A stretch of DNA of 10,058 nt from Bacteroidales bacterium (GTDB lineage Bacteria; Bacteroidota; Bacteroidia; Bacteroidales; Dysgonomonadaceae), in the NCBI GenBank assembly GCA_012728155.1, contig JAAYFR010000109.1:1-10058 (forward strand). The letters run 5' to 3'. Position numbers and translations under genes: made by a program. The notes beneath the pieces are model-generated. The model saw nothing but the letters and a program-made list of their open reading frames with translations. It ran no database searches and had not been told where the DNA came from. Shown one piece after another: positions 1-7,113 of this stretch; the first letter of the stretch is position 1, and every line of letters begins with the position of its first letter.

Positions 1-9
1 ATAAAAATT

Positions 10-1416
10 ATGAAAATAAAATTTAAAACCAATAGTAAAAAGATAATGGGTGACCTGCATACGCCGGTCAGTATCTATCTGAAAGTGAGGGATAGCTATC
101 CTCAATCGGCACTTCTGGAAAGTTCCGATTTTCACGCCAATGAGAACAGTGTCTCCTATATTGCGCTGAAACCGATCGCAAGGGTAGAGGTGAACAGAGG
201 AATATGTACATTCCTTTCTTCGGACGATAAAGAAGAACAAAGGCCGCTTTCGGACGATTTTACTATCTCCGACGCATTAAGCAGTTTTATCGACCGGTTT
301 GAAGTGACGGGCAACGAAAAGGAGCAGTGCGGATTGTTCGGTTATACCACCTTCAACTGTGTGAAATATACTGAAAACATTGCTATTCGCGAAAGTAAAG
401 AGGAGAGGAATGATGCGCCTGACATGTTGTATATCCTTTATAAATATCTGTTGGTATTCAATCATTTTACCGATGAGATCACCTTGATAGAATTATTGGA
501 GGAAGGTGAAATAAGCAAGCTCTTCAAGGTGGAGACGCTGATCAACCAGCGCAACTTTGCCACTTACAACTTCTTTACCGAAGGTGTGGAGCGGAGTACC
601 ATTACTGACGACGAGTATAAACAGTATGTGCGTAGCGGTGTGGAATCCTGCTTGCGTGGCGATCTTTTTCAAATCGTCCTTTCCAGAAGATTTATACAAC
701 CTTTTTCGGGAGATGATTTTAAAGTGTATCGTGCGTTACGCTCCATCAATCCATCGCCTTATCTCTTCTATTTTGATTTTGGGGGATTCCGTATTTTCGG
801 TTCATCTCCCGAAACGCACTGCAAGATCAGGGGATCGCATATCAGTATCGACCCGATTGCAGGGACTACGAAGCGGACCGGCAATTACCAGGAAGATAGG
901 AAATCGGTCGATTTCCTGTTGAACGACCCGAAAGAGAACTCCGAACATGCGATGCTGGTCGACCTGGCACGTGACGACCTGAGCCGGAATGCCCACGATG
1001 TGGAGGTCGATTTTTTCAAGGAACCGCAGTTCTATTCGCATGTGATACACTTGGTATCGAGAGTAAGTGGAAAACTCAATGAGGATACCGATCCTATCAA
1101 AGCCTTTTTTGATACTTTCCCTGCCGGAACATTGTCGGGAGCGCCCAAAGTACGCGCCATGCAGCTTATCTCCGAAATCGAGTCGCACAACCGGGGTGCT
1201 TATGGTGGATGTATCGGTTTTGTAGGGCTGAACGGTGACTTGAACCAAGCGATCACTATCCGTACTTTTGTCAGTCGGAATAACGAGTTGTGGTACCAGG
1301 CCGGTGCGGGTGTTCTCTCTCAAAGCAGTGATGAGTATGAATTGCGGGAGGTGAACAGCAAGCTGGGAGCGCTCAAGAAAGCCATCGATATAGCAGTCAC
1401 ATTGCATAACGCTTAA
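10..1416 (+). CDS. trpE: Anthranilate synthase component I (TrpE)
   Basis: This cytoplasmic enzyme makes anthranilate from chorismate and ammonia, the first committed step of tryptophan synthesis. The protein is 468 residues, normal for the shorter TrpE type. An N-terminal LLES motif (35-38) matches the tryptophan-binding feedback site. The chorismate-binding domain carries PIAGT (282-286), a run from DPKENSEH to DLARDD (306-323), GTLSGAPKVRAM (373-384), GGCIGF (399-404) and QAGAGVL (430-436). Alanine in PIAGT, where aminodeoxychorismate synthase has lysine, separates it from PabB. The ATG at 10 follows an A/T-rich stretch without a Shine-Dalgarno site, as is usual in Bacteroidota. trpD begins 10 bases after the stop, so no trpG lies between them. 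The glutamine-hydrolysing partner must be encoded elsewhere, either upstream or as a shared PabA-type subunit. The operon promoter is outside the window. Confidence 0.97.
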   Translation: MKIKFKTNSKKIMGDLHTPVSIYLKVRDSYPQSALLESSDFHANENSVSYIALKPIARVEVNRGICTFLSSDDKEEQRPLSDDFTISDALSSFIDRFEVTGNEKEQCGLFGYTTFNCVKYTENIAIRESKEERNDAPDMLYILYKYLLVFNHFTDEITLIELLEEGEISKLFKVETLINQRNFATYNFFTEGVERSTITDDEYKQYVRSGVESCLRGDLFQIVLSRRFIQPFSGDDFKVYRALRSINPSPYLFYFDFGGFRIFGSSPETHCKIRGSHISIDPIAGTTKRTGNYQEDRKSVDFLLNDPKENSEHAMLVDLARDDLSRNAHDVEVDFFKEPQFYSHVIHLVSRVSGKLNEDTDPIKAFFDTFPAGTLSGAPKVRAMQLISEIESHNRGAYGGCIGFVGLNGDLNQAITIRTFVSRNNELWYQAGAGVLSQSSDEYELREVNSKLGALKKAIDIAVTLHNA

Positions 1417-1426
1417 TTTTTTTGCA

Positions 1427-2422
1427 ATGAAAAAGATACTATATAAACTGTTCGATTACCAATACCTCTCCCGTGATGAGGCGAAAGAGGTGTTGTTCTC
1501 TATTGTGAAAGGAGATGTGTCCGACACGCAGATCGCATCGCTGATTACCTCTTTCCTGATGCGGAATATCTCTGTGGATGAGGTGCTGGGGTTTCGTGAT
1601 GCACTCCTCGATATGCGGGTGGGAGTGGATCTGTTGGATTATCGTCCGCTCGATATCGTAGGTACGGGAGGTGATGGGAAGGAAACGTTCAATATCTCTA
1701 CGGCTGCCTGTTTTGTAGTCGCCGGTGCCGGTTATAACGTGGTGAAGCATGGTAATTATGGTGCTACCTCCATTAGCGGTGCCAGTAACGTGATTGAGCA
1801 GCAGGGGGTGAAGTTCACCACTGAGAGTGACAAGCTCCGCCAAAGCCTTGATGAGTGCCATATCGCTTATCTGCATGCCCCGCTCTTCAGTCCCGCATTG
1901 AAAGCGGTTGCCCCGGTAAGGAAAAGTCTTGGGGTACGTACTTTCTTCAATGTGTTGGGGCCGTTGGTCAATCCTGTACAGCCGGAATTCCAGATGCTGG
2001 GGGTCTACAACTTGGCCATGTCCCGGTTATATGGTTATATCTATCAGGCGGAGAAGAAAAAATTCTCTATCGTACACAGCATGGACGGTTATGACGAGAT
2101 CTCCCTTACCAGCCAGTTCAAGGTGGTGACCAATAATGGAGAACAGCTTTTTACTCCGGAGGAGTTGGGATATCAGCGGGTTGCCCAAGAGGACCTTTAC
2201 GGAGGGAATACTCTTGAAGAGGCATCACAGATATTCCGGAATGTGTTGCATGCCAGTGCGACTGAAGCACAGATGAATGCGGTACTGATCAATGCTGCTT
2301 TTGGTATTCAGACAATGGAGCAGGATAAACCGATCGGAGAGTGTCTCGAAATAGCCAAAGCATCATTGTATGGGAAAAAAGCGTTAAAGGCGCTGGAGAA
2401 GTTCGTTCAGTTGAATGGATGA
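1427..2422 (+). CDS. trpD: Anthranilate phosphoribosyltransferase (TrpD)
   Basis: This enzyme transfers the phosphoribosyl group of PRPP to anthranilate, the second step of the pathway. The 331-residue length is typical. A helical N-terminal domain (about 1-70) precedes the PRPP-binding domain. Visible motifs are GTGGD (79-83), NIST (89-92), KHGN (107-110), VRKSLGVRTFFNVLGPLVNP (164-183) and the acidic DGYDE segment (220-224) that corresponds to the metal-binding DE pair. The start is ATG at 1427, 10 bases after the trpE stop, which suggests tight co-translation. The protein has no N-terminal TrpG domain of the kind found in enterobacterial TrpGD fusions. The trpD stop is directly followed by a G-rich repeat tract that separates it from trpC. 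Confidence 0.97.
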   Translation: MKKILYKLFDYQYLSRDEAKEVLFSIVKGDVSDTQIASLITSFLMRNISVDEVLGFRDALLDMRVGVDLLDYRPLDIVGTGGDGKETFNISTAACFVVAGAGYNVVKHGNYGATSISGASNVIEQQGVKFTTESDKLRQSLDECHIAYLHAPLFSPALKAVAPVRKSLGVRTFFNVLGPLVNPVQPEFQMLGVYNLAMSRLYGYIYQAEKKKFSIVHSMDGYDEISLTSQFKVVTNNGEQLFTPEELGYQRVAQEDLYGGNTLEEASQIFRNVLHASATEAQMNAVLINAAFGIQTMEQDKPIGECLEIAKASLYGKKALKALEKFVQLNG

Positions 2423-2433
2423 CCGGGAGGCTT

Positions 2434-2487
2434 GGAGACTGGGGAAACTTGGAGACTGGGGAGATTGGCAGATCGGGAGACTGGGGA
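2434..2487 (+). repeat. G-rich direct repeat tract between trpD and trpC
   Basis: Three exact copies of the 12-base unit GGAGACTGGGGA lie at 2434-2445, 2451-2462 and 2476-2487, within a wider purine-rich, strongly strand-biased stretch from about 2421 to 2490. The tract has no stop in the trpC frame and would read as Gly-Asp-Trp-rich low-complexity peptide. It lies outside the conserved TrpC domain and is best read as non-coding. Similar GGGGAGACTGGGGAGA-like filler occurs between genes in other bacteria, from memory. The G runs might form unusual structure in RNA or DNA. Its function is unknown. Confidence 0.8.
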
Positions 2488-2535
2488 GACCGGGTGGTAA
2501 AGCGGCAAAGTCTTTACTCTTTATTCTATAGAAAT

Positions 2536-3357
2536 ATGAAAGATATTTTAAGTGAGATAATCGCAAATAAAAGAAAAGAGGTTGACACACAGAGAGAACG
2601 GCTGCCTCTTGTGGAGTTGGAAAAACGTCTATCGACAGAGATGGTAGCTGTTCCATTTTACTCGATGAAAGAGGCTTTGGAAAGTTCCAAATCGGGAATT
2701 ATCGCCGAATTCAAACGGCGTTCACCAAGTAAGGGATGGCTGTTTCAAACCGCCGATCCCGATAAAGCGGGACGAGTAGTAAGCGAAGTGACCAAAGCGT
2801 ATGAATCTGCCGGTGCTTCAGCATTGTCGGTATTGACCGACGAAAAATATTTTGGCGGAACCATGGCCGACCTGCGGGAAGCCACCGGGGGAGTGAAGAT
2901 ACCGGTGATGCGGAAGGAGTTTATTGTGGATGAATACCAGTTGTTCGAGGCCAAACTCGCCGGAGCGAGTGCTGTGTTATTGATTGCAGCGGCTATTACG
3001 CGTAAGGAGTGTAAACGGTTTACGGATCTGGCAAATCAACTGGAGTTGGAGGTGCTTCTGGAACTGCATGATGAGGGGGAGGTAGATCATATTGGCCCGC
3101 TCAATCGCCTTGTGGGTATCAACAACCGTAATCTCGGAAGTTTTGTGACCGATCTGAAAAAGTCGTTCCGGATGGCGGAGTTATTACCTAAGGAGGCAGT
3201 GTGGATATCGGAAAGTGGCATATCGGATGCGGACATCGTAAAAGATTTACGGCAAGCTGGTTACAAAGGATTTTTGATTGGGGAGCATTTTATGAAGAGT
3301 GGCAATCCAGGACAAAGTCTCGCCGAGTTTATTGATTTGATTGATATTCAGTTGTAA
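2536..3357 (+). CDS. trpC: Indole-3-glycerol-phosphate synthase (TrpC)
   Basis: This cytoplasmic (beta/alpha)8-barrel enzyme closes the ring of CdRP to give indole-3-glycerol phosphate. From the ATG at 2536 it is 273 residues, normal for a stand-alone TrpC not fused to TrpF. Catalytic and binding positions by family comparison are Glu58 and Lys60 in AEFKRRSPSKG, Lys127 in MRKEF, Glu176 in LLELHDE, Asn196 in GINNRN and Glu226 in ISESGIS, with the phosphate loop around 246-258. The frame is open back to a GTG at 2341, but that would add 65 residues overlapping trpD and reading through the G-rich repeat. MKDIL matches normal family N-termini and follows an A/T-rich stretch, so 2536 is preferred. 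Spacers of 113 bases upstream and 63 downstream are wider than the other operon gaps. Confidence 0.96.
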   Translation: MKDILSEIIANKRKEVDTQRERLPLVELEKRLSTEMVAVPFYSMKEALESSKSGIIAEFKRRSPSKGWLFQTADPDKAGRVVSEVTKAYESAGASALSVLTDEKYFGGTMADLREATGGVKIPVMRKEFIVDEYQLFEAKLAGASAVLLIAAAITRKECKRFTDLANQLELEVLLELHDEGEVDHIGPLNRLVGINNRNLGSFVTDLKKSFRMAELLPKEAVWISESGISDADIVKDLRQAGYKGFLIGEHFMKSGNPGQSLAEFIDLIDIQL

Positions 3358-3420
3358 CTCAGTAGTTATTCAATTGTTATGCAGTAATTGGTCATTAGTA
3401 ATTAATAATTAATTAAAAGT
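3358..3420. other. A/T-rich spacer between trpC and trpF
   Basis: These 63 bases are strongly A/T-rich, with repeated TAATT-type words in the second half (for example around 3397-3415). There is no convincing hairpin, promoter or coding frame. The neighbouring operon gaps are 10 and 12 bases, so this is an expansion on the downstream side of trpC, matching the G-rich expansion on its upstream side. Confidence 0.55.
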
Positions 3421-4032
3421 GTGATAATCAAAGTGTGTGGCATGCGCGAGGAGACAAACGTGCGTGAAGTGGAGCAGTTAGGAGCGGACTGGATGGGATT
3501 TATTTTCTATCCTAAGTCGCCACGTTATGTGGGGGAAGTACTCCCTTTTTTGCCGGAGAAAGTAAAGAAGGTGGGTATTTTTGTGGACGAAGATGTCGAT
3601 CGGCTCTTTACATTGGCTAAAAAGAACAACCTGGACATTCTTCAGTTGCATGGCGACGAATCTCCTGAGATTTGTAAAGCATTGCGAAAGAAAGGTTTTC
3701 TTGTGATCAAAGCATTCGGCGTTACTGCGGGAGACCCTTTCCCTTCGAAGCTAACGAAACAGTATGAGGGCTGTTGCGACTATTTCCTCTTTGACACACG
3801 GACAGATCTTTATAGAGGTTCGGGGAAGAAATTCGGATGGGAGTTGCTTTCGGATTACCGGGGTGAGACACCTTTTCTCTTAAGTGGAGGCATCTCGCCA
3901 GGGGATGTAGAGGCTGTAAAAACGTTTTTACACCCAAAATGCATCGGGATTGACTTGAACAGTGGTTTTGAAATATCCCCTGCCATGAAGAATGTGCAAT
4001 TATTAGAAAAATTTATTGGTGCGTTTCGTTAA
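3421..4032 (+). CDS. trpF: Phosphoribosylanthranilate isomerase (TrpF)
   Basis: This enzyme performs the Amadori rearrangement of phosphoribosyl-anthranilate to CdRP, the step before TrpC. The product is 203 residues, a normal single-domain (beta/alpha)8 barrel. The catalytic pair is Cys6 in KVCGMR and Asp125 in FLFDTRT. Other family motifs are GFIFYPKSPRYV (26-37), VGIFV (51-55), LQLHGDE (74-80), LLSGGISPGD (153-162) and GIDLNSGFE (176-184). The start is GTG at 3421, because MIIKVCGMR is the expected N-terminus and no ATG lies at that point. A GTG start may lower translation slightly compared with its ATG neighbours. trpA follows after 12 bases. Confidence 0.95.
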   Translation: MIIKVCGMREETNVREVEQLGADWMGFIFYPKSPRYVGEVLPFLPEKVKKVGIFVDEDVDRLFTLAKKNNLDILQLHGDESPEICKALRKKGFLVIKAFGVTAGDPFPSKLTKQYEGCCDYFLFDTRTDLYRGSGKKFGWELLSDYRGETPFLLSGGISPGDVEAVKTFLHPKCIGIDLNSGFEISPAMKNVQLLEKFIGAFR

Positions 4033-4044
4033 AAAAATTAGATA

Positions 4045-4836
4045 ATGAACAGAATAGATCGATTGTTTGAAGAGAAAAAAAATGGTATCCTGTCGGTGTA
4101 CTTTACCGCCGGATATCCCCAACTCGATGATACCCCAAAGGTGATCAAGGCATTGGAAGACAGGGGTGTGAATTTGATAGAAATCGGTGTGCCGTTCAGT
4201 GATCCCATGGCGGATGGTCCGGTGATACAGGCATCCGGTGCCCAGGCTTTGGAAAACGGGATGAGTGTGAAACACCTTTTCAGGCAACTGGCCGGTATTC
4301 GTGAAGAGGTGTCGATTCCACTTGTGTTGATGGGTTACATCAATCCTATCATACAATTTGGGTTTGAAAATTATTGTGCGGAGGCGGTGAAGTGCGGTGT
4401 CGACGGCCTGATTATTCCCGACCTGCCGTTTGCAGAATATATGGCGGGCTTTAAACCGATAGCCGAGAAGCACGGATTGCATATCATCATGCTGATTACT
4501 CCCGAGACATCGGAAGAACGTATCAGATTGATCGATGCACATACCTCCGGCTTTATTTACATGGTGTCGACTGCCTCGGTGACCGGAGCCAAAAACAGCT
4601 TCGGTGAGGAGAGCCTGGCCTATTTCCGCAGGGTGAACGCGATGCGGCTGAAAAATCCCCGCCTGATCGGTTTTGGCATTTCCAATAAGGAGACGTTCGA
4701 TGCTGCCTGTAGGGAGGCTTCGGGAGCCATTATCGGAAGTAAATTTATTTCATTGTTGGGCAGTGAAAAGACGATTGATGATGCCGCGATGAAACTGGTG
4801 GAAACGTTGGAGACAGCTCTTCCGGATCATGGGTGA
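4045..4836 (+). CDS. trpA: Tryptophan synthase alpha subunit (TrpA)
   Basis: The alpha subunit cleaves indole-3-glycerol phosphate to indole and glyceraldehyde 3-phosphate and passes indole to the beta subunit TrpB. The product is 263 residues, normal length. The catalytic acids are Glu46 (LIEIG) and Asp57 (DPMADGP), with the same 11-residue spacing as Glu49 and Asp60 of the E. coli enzyme. Further motifs are YFTAGYP (19-25), DGLIIPDLP (120-128), VSTASVTGAKN (174-184), the mobile active-site loop, and the phosphate site GFGIS with GAIIGS (209-213 and 227-232). It is the last gene of the trp operon. trpB is not in this window and probably lies upstream of trpE, since the next genes downstream are unrelated. 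Confidence 0.97.
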   Translation: MNRIDRLFEEKKNGILSVYFTAGYPQLDDTPKVIKALEDRGVNLIEIGVPFSDPMADGPVIQASGAQALENGMSVKHLFRQLAGIREEVSIPLVLMGYINPIIQFGFENYCAEAVKCGVDGLIIPDLPFAEYMAGFKPIAEKHGLHIIMLITPETSEERIRLIDAHTSGFIYMVSTASVTGAKNSFGEESLAYFRRVNAMRLKNPRLIGFGISNKETFDAACREASGAIIGSKFISLLGSEKTIDDAAMKLVETLETALPDHG

Positions 4837-4853
4837 TGGGGCTGGCATTTTTT
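4814..4853 (+). terminator. Possible intrinsic terminator of the trp operon
   Basis: A seven-pair stem can form between CAGCTCT (4814-4820) and GGGGCTG (4838-4844), using three G-U pairs. Inside it is a four-pair stem ATCA/TGAT (4826-4829 with 4834-4837) closed by a TGGG loop. A run of six T follows at 4848-4853, and more T-rich sequence after that. The stem overlaps the trpA stop and is imperfect, with a five-base bulge, so this is a candidate only. The position at the operon end supports it. Confidence 0.35.
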
Positions 4854-4867
4854 ATTATTTTTTTTTG

Positions 4868-4875
4868 TAACTTTC
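4868..4875 (+). promoter_or_regulatory. Possible Bacteroidota -7 element upstream of the broken secreted-protein gene
   Basis: TAACTTTC differs from the Bacteroidota consensus TAnnTTTG only at the last base. It lies about 40 bases before the ATG at 4915, directly after the possible trp terminator. No convincing TTTG element is present about 20 bases upstream, so support is weak. Confidence 0.3.
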
Positions 4876-4914
4876 GGACTATTAGCTCATACTAAGAACA
4901 AAAAGTTAAATACT

Positions 4915-5588
4915 ATGAGAGTTAAGGTTTTTGCTTTTTTCTGTCTTGTAGTTGGGGGATACTTCACATTGCAAGCACAGTCCGTATCTATCTATGAATT
5001 GGGTCGTCCTATCAATGATTATGAAGATAACTTCAAAAACCTAATCAGCAACTGGACGAAAGAGAATATTACCAACGCAGAAAGTTACAAGTTGAAAGAT
5101 ATTTCCTTCGTTGAAACGATTTCCGGTCCTGAGCGGTATGACTATTACAGGAACTTCTTTCCCGGGAACTCAATATTGATACGCTGCAATTATTCAATGA
5201 GCAGAAATATGAAGAAAAGACAGATACTATAGTAGAGTTAGGTCCTCATTTTAATGTTATCGGGCATGAAACAAAATATAGAGGCTATAATTATACTTCC
5301 CCGACTCCTTTTTCTCAGAACTTTAAGGATATACAAATAGAGCATACCAAAACAATTCTTGACCTCAGCACGGAAGATGCAAGAAAATTCATACTTGAAA
5401 ATCTGTTGATAGAAAGGATTGGCAATCAGTTGACTTTCAGTGAAATTGTCAAATCCGGGGATAAAGTGTATGCGATTGATTTCGAGTATCACATGCAGCC
5501 TTATACCGCCTATGTGGTTTGCAGTCGTGCAACAAAAAAGGTGGTTTGGGATACTTTCTTCGGAAGAGTGATGATTGAAAAAGAATGA
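4915..5588 (+). pseudogene. Frameshifted gene for a secreted protein of unknown function
   Basis: The first part reads from ATG 4915 with a clear signal peptide (hydrophobic core FAFFCLVVGGYF, probable cleavage near LQA-QS) and continues in frame until a stop at 5230-5232. A second frame, shifted by -1, is open from 5142 to the TGA at 5586-5588. It gives 149 codons of ordinary protein composition, but has no ATG near its beginning. Joined, the two halves would give about 224 residues, as expected if a single base had been lost. The shift must lie between 5142 and 5232, most likely near the TTTCCCGGGAAC stretch at 5158-5169. No classic -1 slippery heptamer is in the right phase there. This is either a decayed gene or a sequencing error. 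I recognise no family. The C-terminal half contains LSTEDARKF, a string resembling one in the secreted protein at 7931. Confidence 0.75.
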
Positions 5589-5640
5589 TGCCTTCTACCT
5601 CTAATCTGAAAAACTTGTAGAATAAGATGTGCTTCTATTA

Positions 5641-6786
5641 ATGATATTCGAGCTGATGTTTAGGTATTCTGTCGGGGCAATACTCATTTTAGTTTTGATG
5701 ACCGGATGTGATTCCCGTCAATCCGAGTTTTCCGCGTTATTAGATAAGGCGGAACGGTATATTGATACCCGCCCTGACAGTGCCATGGTGTTGATCGATT
5801 CCCTTTTTTACTTTGAAGGGAAGTCCCGACGCGAAGAGAGTATGCGTTACCTTGTTTTACGCGCGCAAACTCTCCATGAAAACCATTTCTCACTTACGGC
5901 GGACACGCTTGTATTTGATGCGGCAGATTATTACTCCCGACATGACAAGAACCGTCGTCTAACCGCCATGGCATATCTCTATAGTGGTTATACCTGTCAT
6001 GAATTGGGAGACTACGATAGGGCGGAAGATTATTTCCGGAAAGCGGAAGCAATGGGAGGCCCATCATTTGAAAAGAGCATGAAAATCGCCAATCTTCAGA
6101 TAGAAAATCAATTAGTATATGAAAAGAACTATGAGGACGAATTAAGGCGATTCAAAAAAATGCATATTGCCCAGAACTTACGCTCTCGGAACAGGACTTA
6201 CACATATATGTATATATTGTTTTTTGTGTTCGTAGTCTTAGTGCTGATATTGGTTGGAATGTTGAGTGAAAAAAATGCCAAGTTGAAAATGAGAGAAAAT
6301 ATAGCTGTATTACGAGAGACCACAAAAGATTTATTGGAAACGCAAGATCTCAACCATGGGAGAAGTCCCATGGCACAGGAGTTGTTGCAATGGAAATTTG
6401 AGGTTATGAAAAAGACATTCCTCCTGAAACATGGCATGTCCGAAGGGATACGAAAGGAAAATAAAATACTGCTGGGCTTTTTAGATAAGATTGTGTTCGG
6501 GCAGGATTCCGAAACGGCACTACCTGAATTTTTGTCTGTGATAGAAGATCTATCGCCCGGATTGATCTGTTTTATCAAGGAACGCTATCCCGATATCTCA
6601 GAAAAGGAGTATAATGTCTATTTGTTGAGTGTCGCCGGTTTGGATGTGAAGAAAATAAGTCTTTTACTTGGTCAGAGTGAAAATTCCATCTATAAATTCC
6701 GGTCAGCATTCAATAAAAAATTCGGATCCAATTTTTGGCCTTTTCTTAAAGAAGAGTTTGAGCGGAATAACCATAAATCGAATTGA
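5641..6786 (+). CDS. Lipoprotein-type TPR, transmembrane and HTH regulator
   Basis: From ATG 5641 the product is 381 residues. A signal peptide ends in LMTGC (lipidated Cys23 likely), followed by helical repeat sequence, with the clearest TPR at about 107-138 (YSGYTCHELGDYDRAEDYF). One transmembrane helix follows at about 188-208, then a charged probable coiled coil (209-235). The C-terminal part (about 318-362) resembles a LuxR/sigma-region-4 type helix-turn-helix: SEKEYNVYLLSVAG, then KKISLLLGQSENSIYKFRS, then NKKFG. This layout puts the TPRs in the periplasm and the HTH in the cytoplasm. It is known in Bacteroidota as a membrane-bound regulator type. Ligand and target genes are unknown. 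The start is uncertain: GTG 5629 and ATG 5656 are in frame, and 5656 gives the most compact signal peptide. It lies 52 bases after the broken gene and may share its transcript. Confidence 0.8.
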   Translation: MIFELMFRYSVGAILILVLMTGCDSRQSEFSALLDKAERYIDTRPDSAMVLIDSLFYFEGKSRREESMRYLVLRAQTLHENHFSLTADTLVFDAADYYSRHDKNRRLTAMAYLYSGYTCHELGDYDRAEDYFRKAEAMGGPSFEKSMKIANLQIENQLVYEKNYEDELRRFKKMHIAQNLRSRNRTYTYMYILFFVFVVLVLILVGMLSEKNAKLKMRENIAVLRETTKDLLETQDLNHGRSPMAQELLQWKFEVMKKTFLLKHGMSEGIRKENKILLGFLDKIVFGQDSETALPEFLSVIEDLSPGLICFIKERYPDISEKEYNVYLLSVAGLDVKKISLLLGQSENSIYKFRSAFNKKFGSNFWPFLKEEFERNNHKSN

Positions 6787-7113
6787 CGATAAGTGCATTT
6801 GTAATCCCCGGTAAACTGTATGAATGGTTAATTATTTGCCAAACCCTTTTCTTTGTTTTCACTATGTTCTGTAAATCAGATTGATATATTTTTAGTGATT
6901 GTTAATCTTCTGCCATGGCTTATTTCCTATTGCAGGCATAATTCCTTATCGATACCTTTGTGCGATCTGAATTTTTAAGATTATATTTAAAGCTGAAAAT
7001 GGATTAGCCCCCCGACGTCGAGGATGTGAAAGTGAAAATCGACATGAAAGAAAAGAGTAGCCGAGAGTGTTGAAAATTGAAAGAGTAAACAAAACTAAGA
7101 TAACTAATAAATC
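6787..7113. other. 327-base intergenic region
   Basis: No gene of convincing length is seen on either strand. The upstream half is A/T-rich and shows no clear terminator for the regulator gene. A promoter match lies at 6929-6960. The downstream part would be a leader of roughly 145 bases. It holds an unusually G/C-rich spot with a C run and the palindrome CGACGTCG (7013-7020). From 7014 a 19-codon open stretch reads DVEDVKVKIDMKEKSSREC before a stop. This could be a scrap of a former gene or chance, and it lacks a start after the preceding in-frame stop. The last 30 bases before 7114 are A-rich, typical of a Bacteroidota translation start region. Confidence 0.6.
6929..6960 (+). promoter_or_regulatory. 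Bacteroidota-type promoter for the C39-like lipoprotein gene
   Basis: TACCTTTG at 6953-6960 fits the Bacteroidota -7 consensus TAnnTTTG exactly. ATTG at 6929-6932 stands in for the -33 TTTG element with a 20-base spacer, close to the usual distance. Transcription would begin around 6967, leaving a leader of roughly 145 bases before the ATG at 7114. This is the best promoter match I found in the window. Confidence 0.6.

Noticed and set aside
802..1407. Reverse-strand open frame of 201 codons
   Set aside because: It lies opposite trpE, whose conserved motifs cover the same bases, and its translation shows no recognisable domain.
2341..2535. GTG-started 65-residue N-terminal extension of trpC
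   Set aside because: It would overlap the end of trpD and translate the G-rich repeat into low-complexity peptide, while MKDIL at 2536 gives the normal family N-terminus.
4003..4542. Reverse-strand open frame of 179 codons
   Set aside because: It is antisense to trpF and trpA, both with intact catalytic motifs; the open run is explained by codon bias of the real genes.
5158..5169. Programmed -1 frameshift in the broken secreted-protein gene
   Set aside because: No X-XXY-YYZ slippery heptamer occurs in the correct phase in TTTCCCGGGAAC, and no strong downstream stem is evident, so decay or a read error is more likely.
7003..7044. Reverse-strand 13-codon reading frame ending in Gly-Gly, as a possible double-glycine leader peptide
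   Set aside because: It is far too short, lacks the hydrophobic pattern of such leaders, and lies in a stretch better explained as a transcript leader on the other strand.
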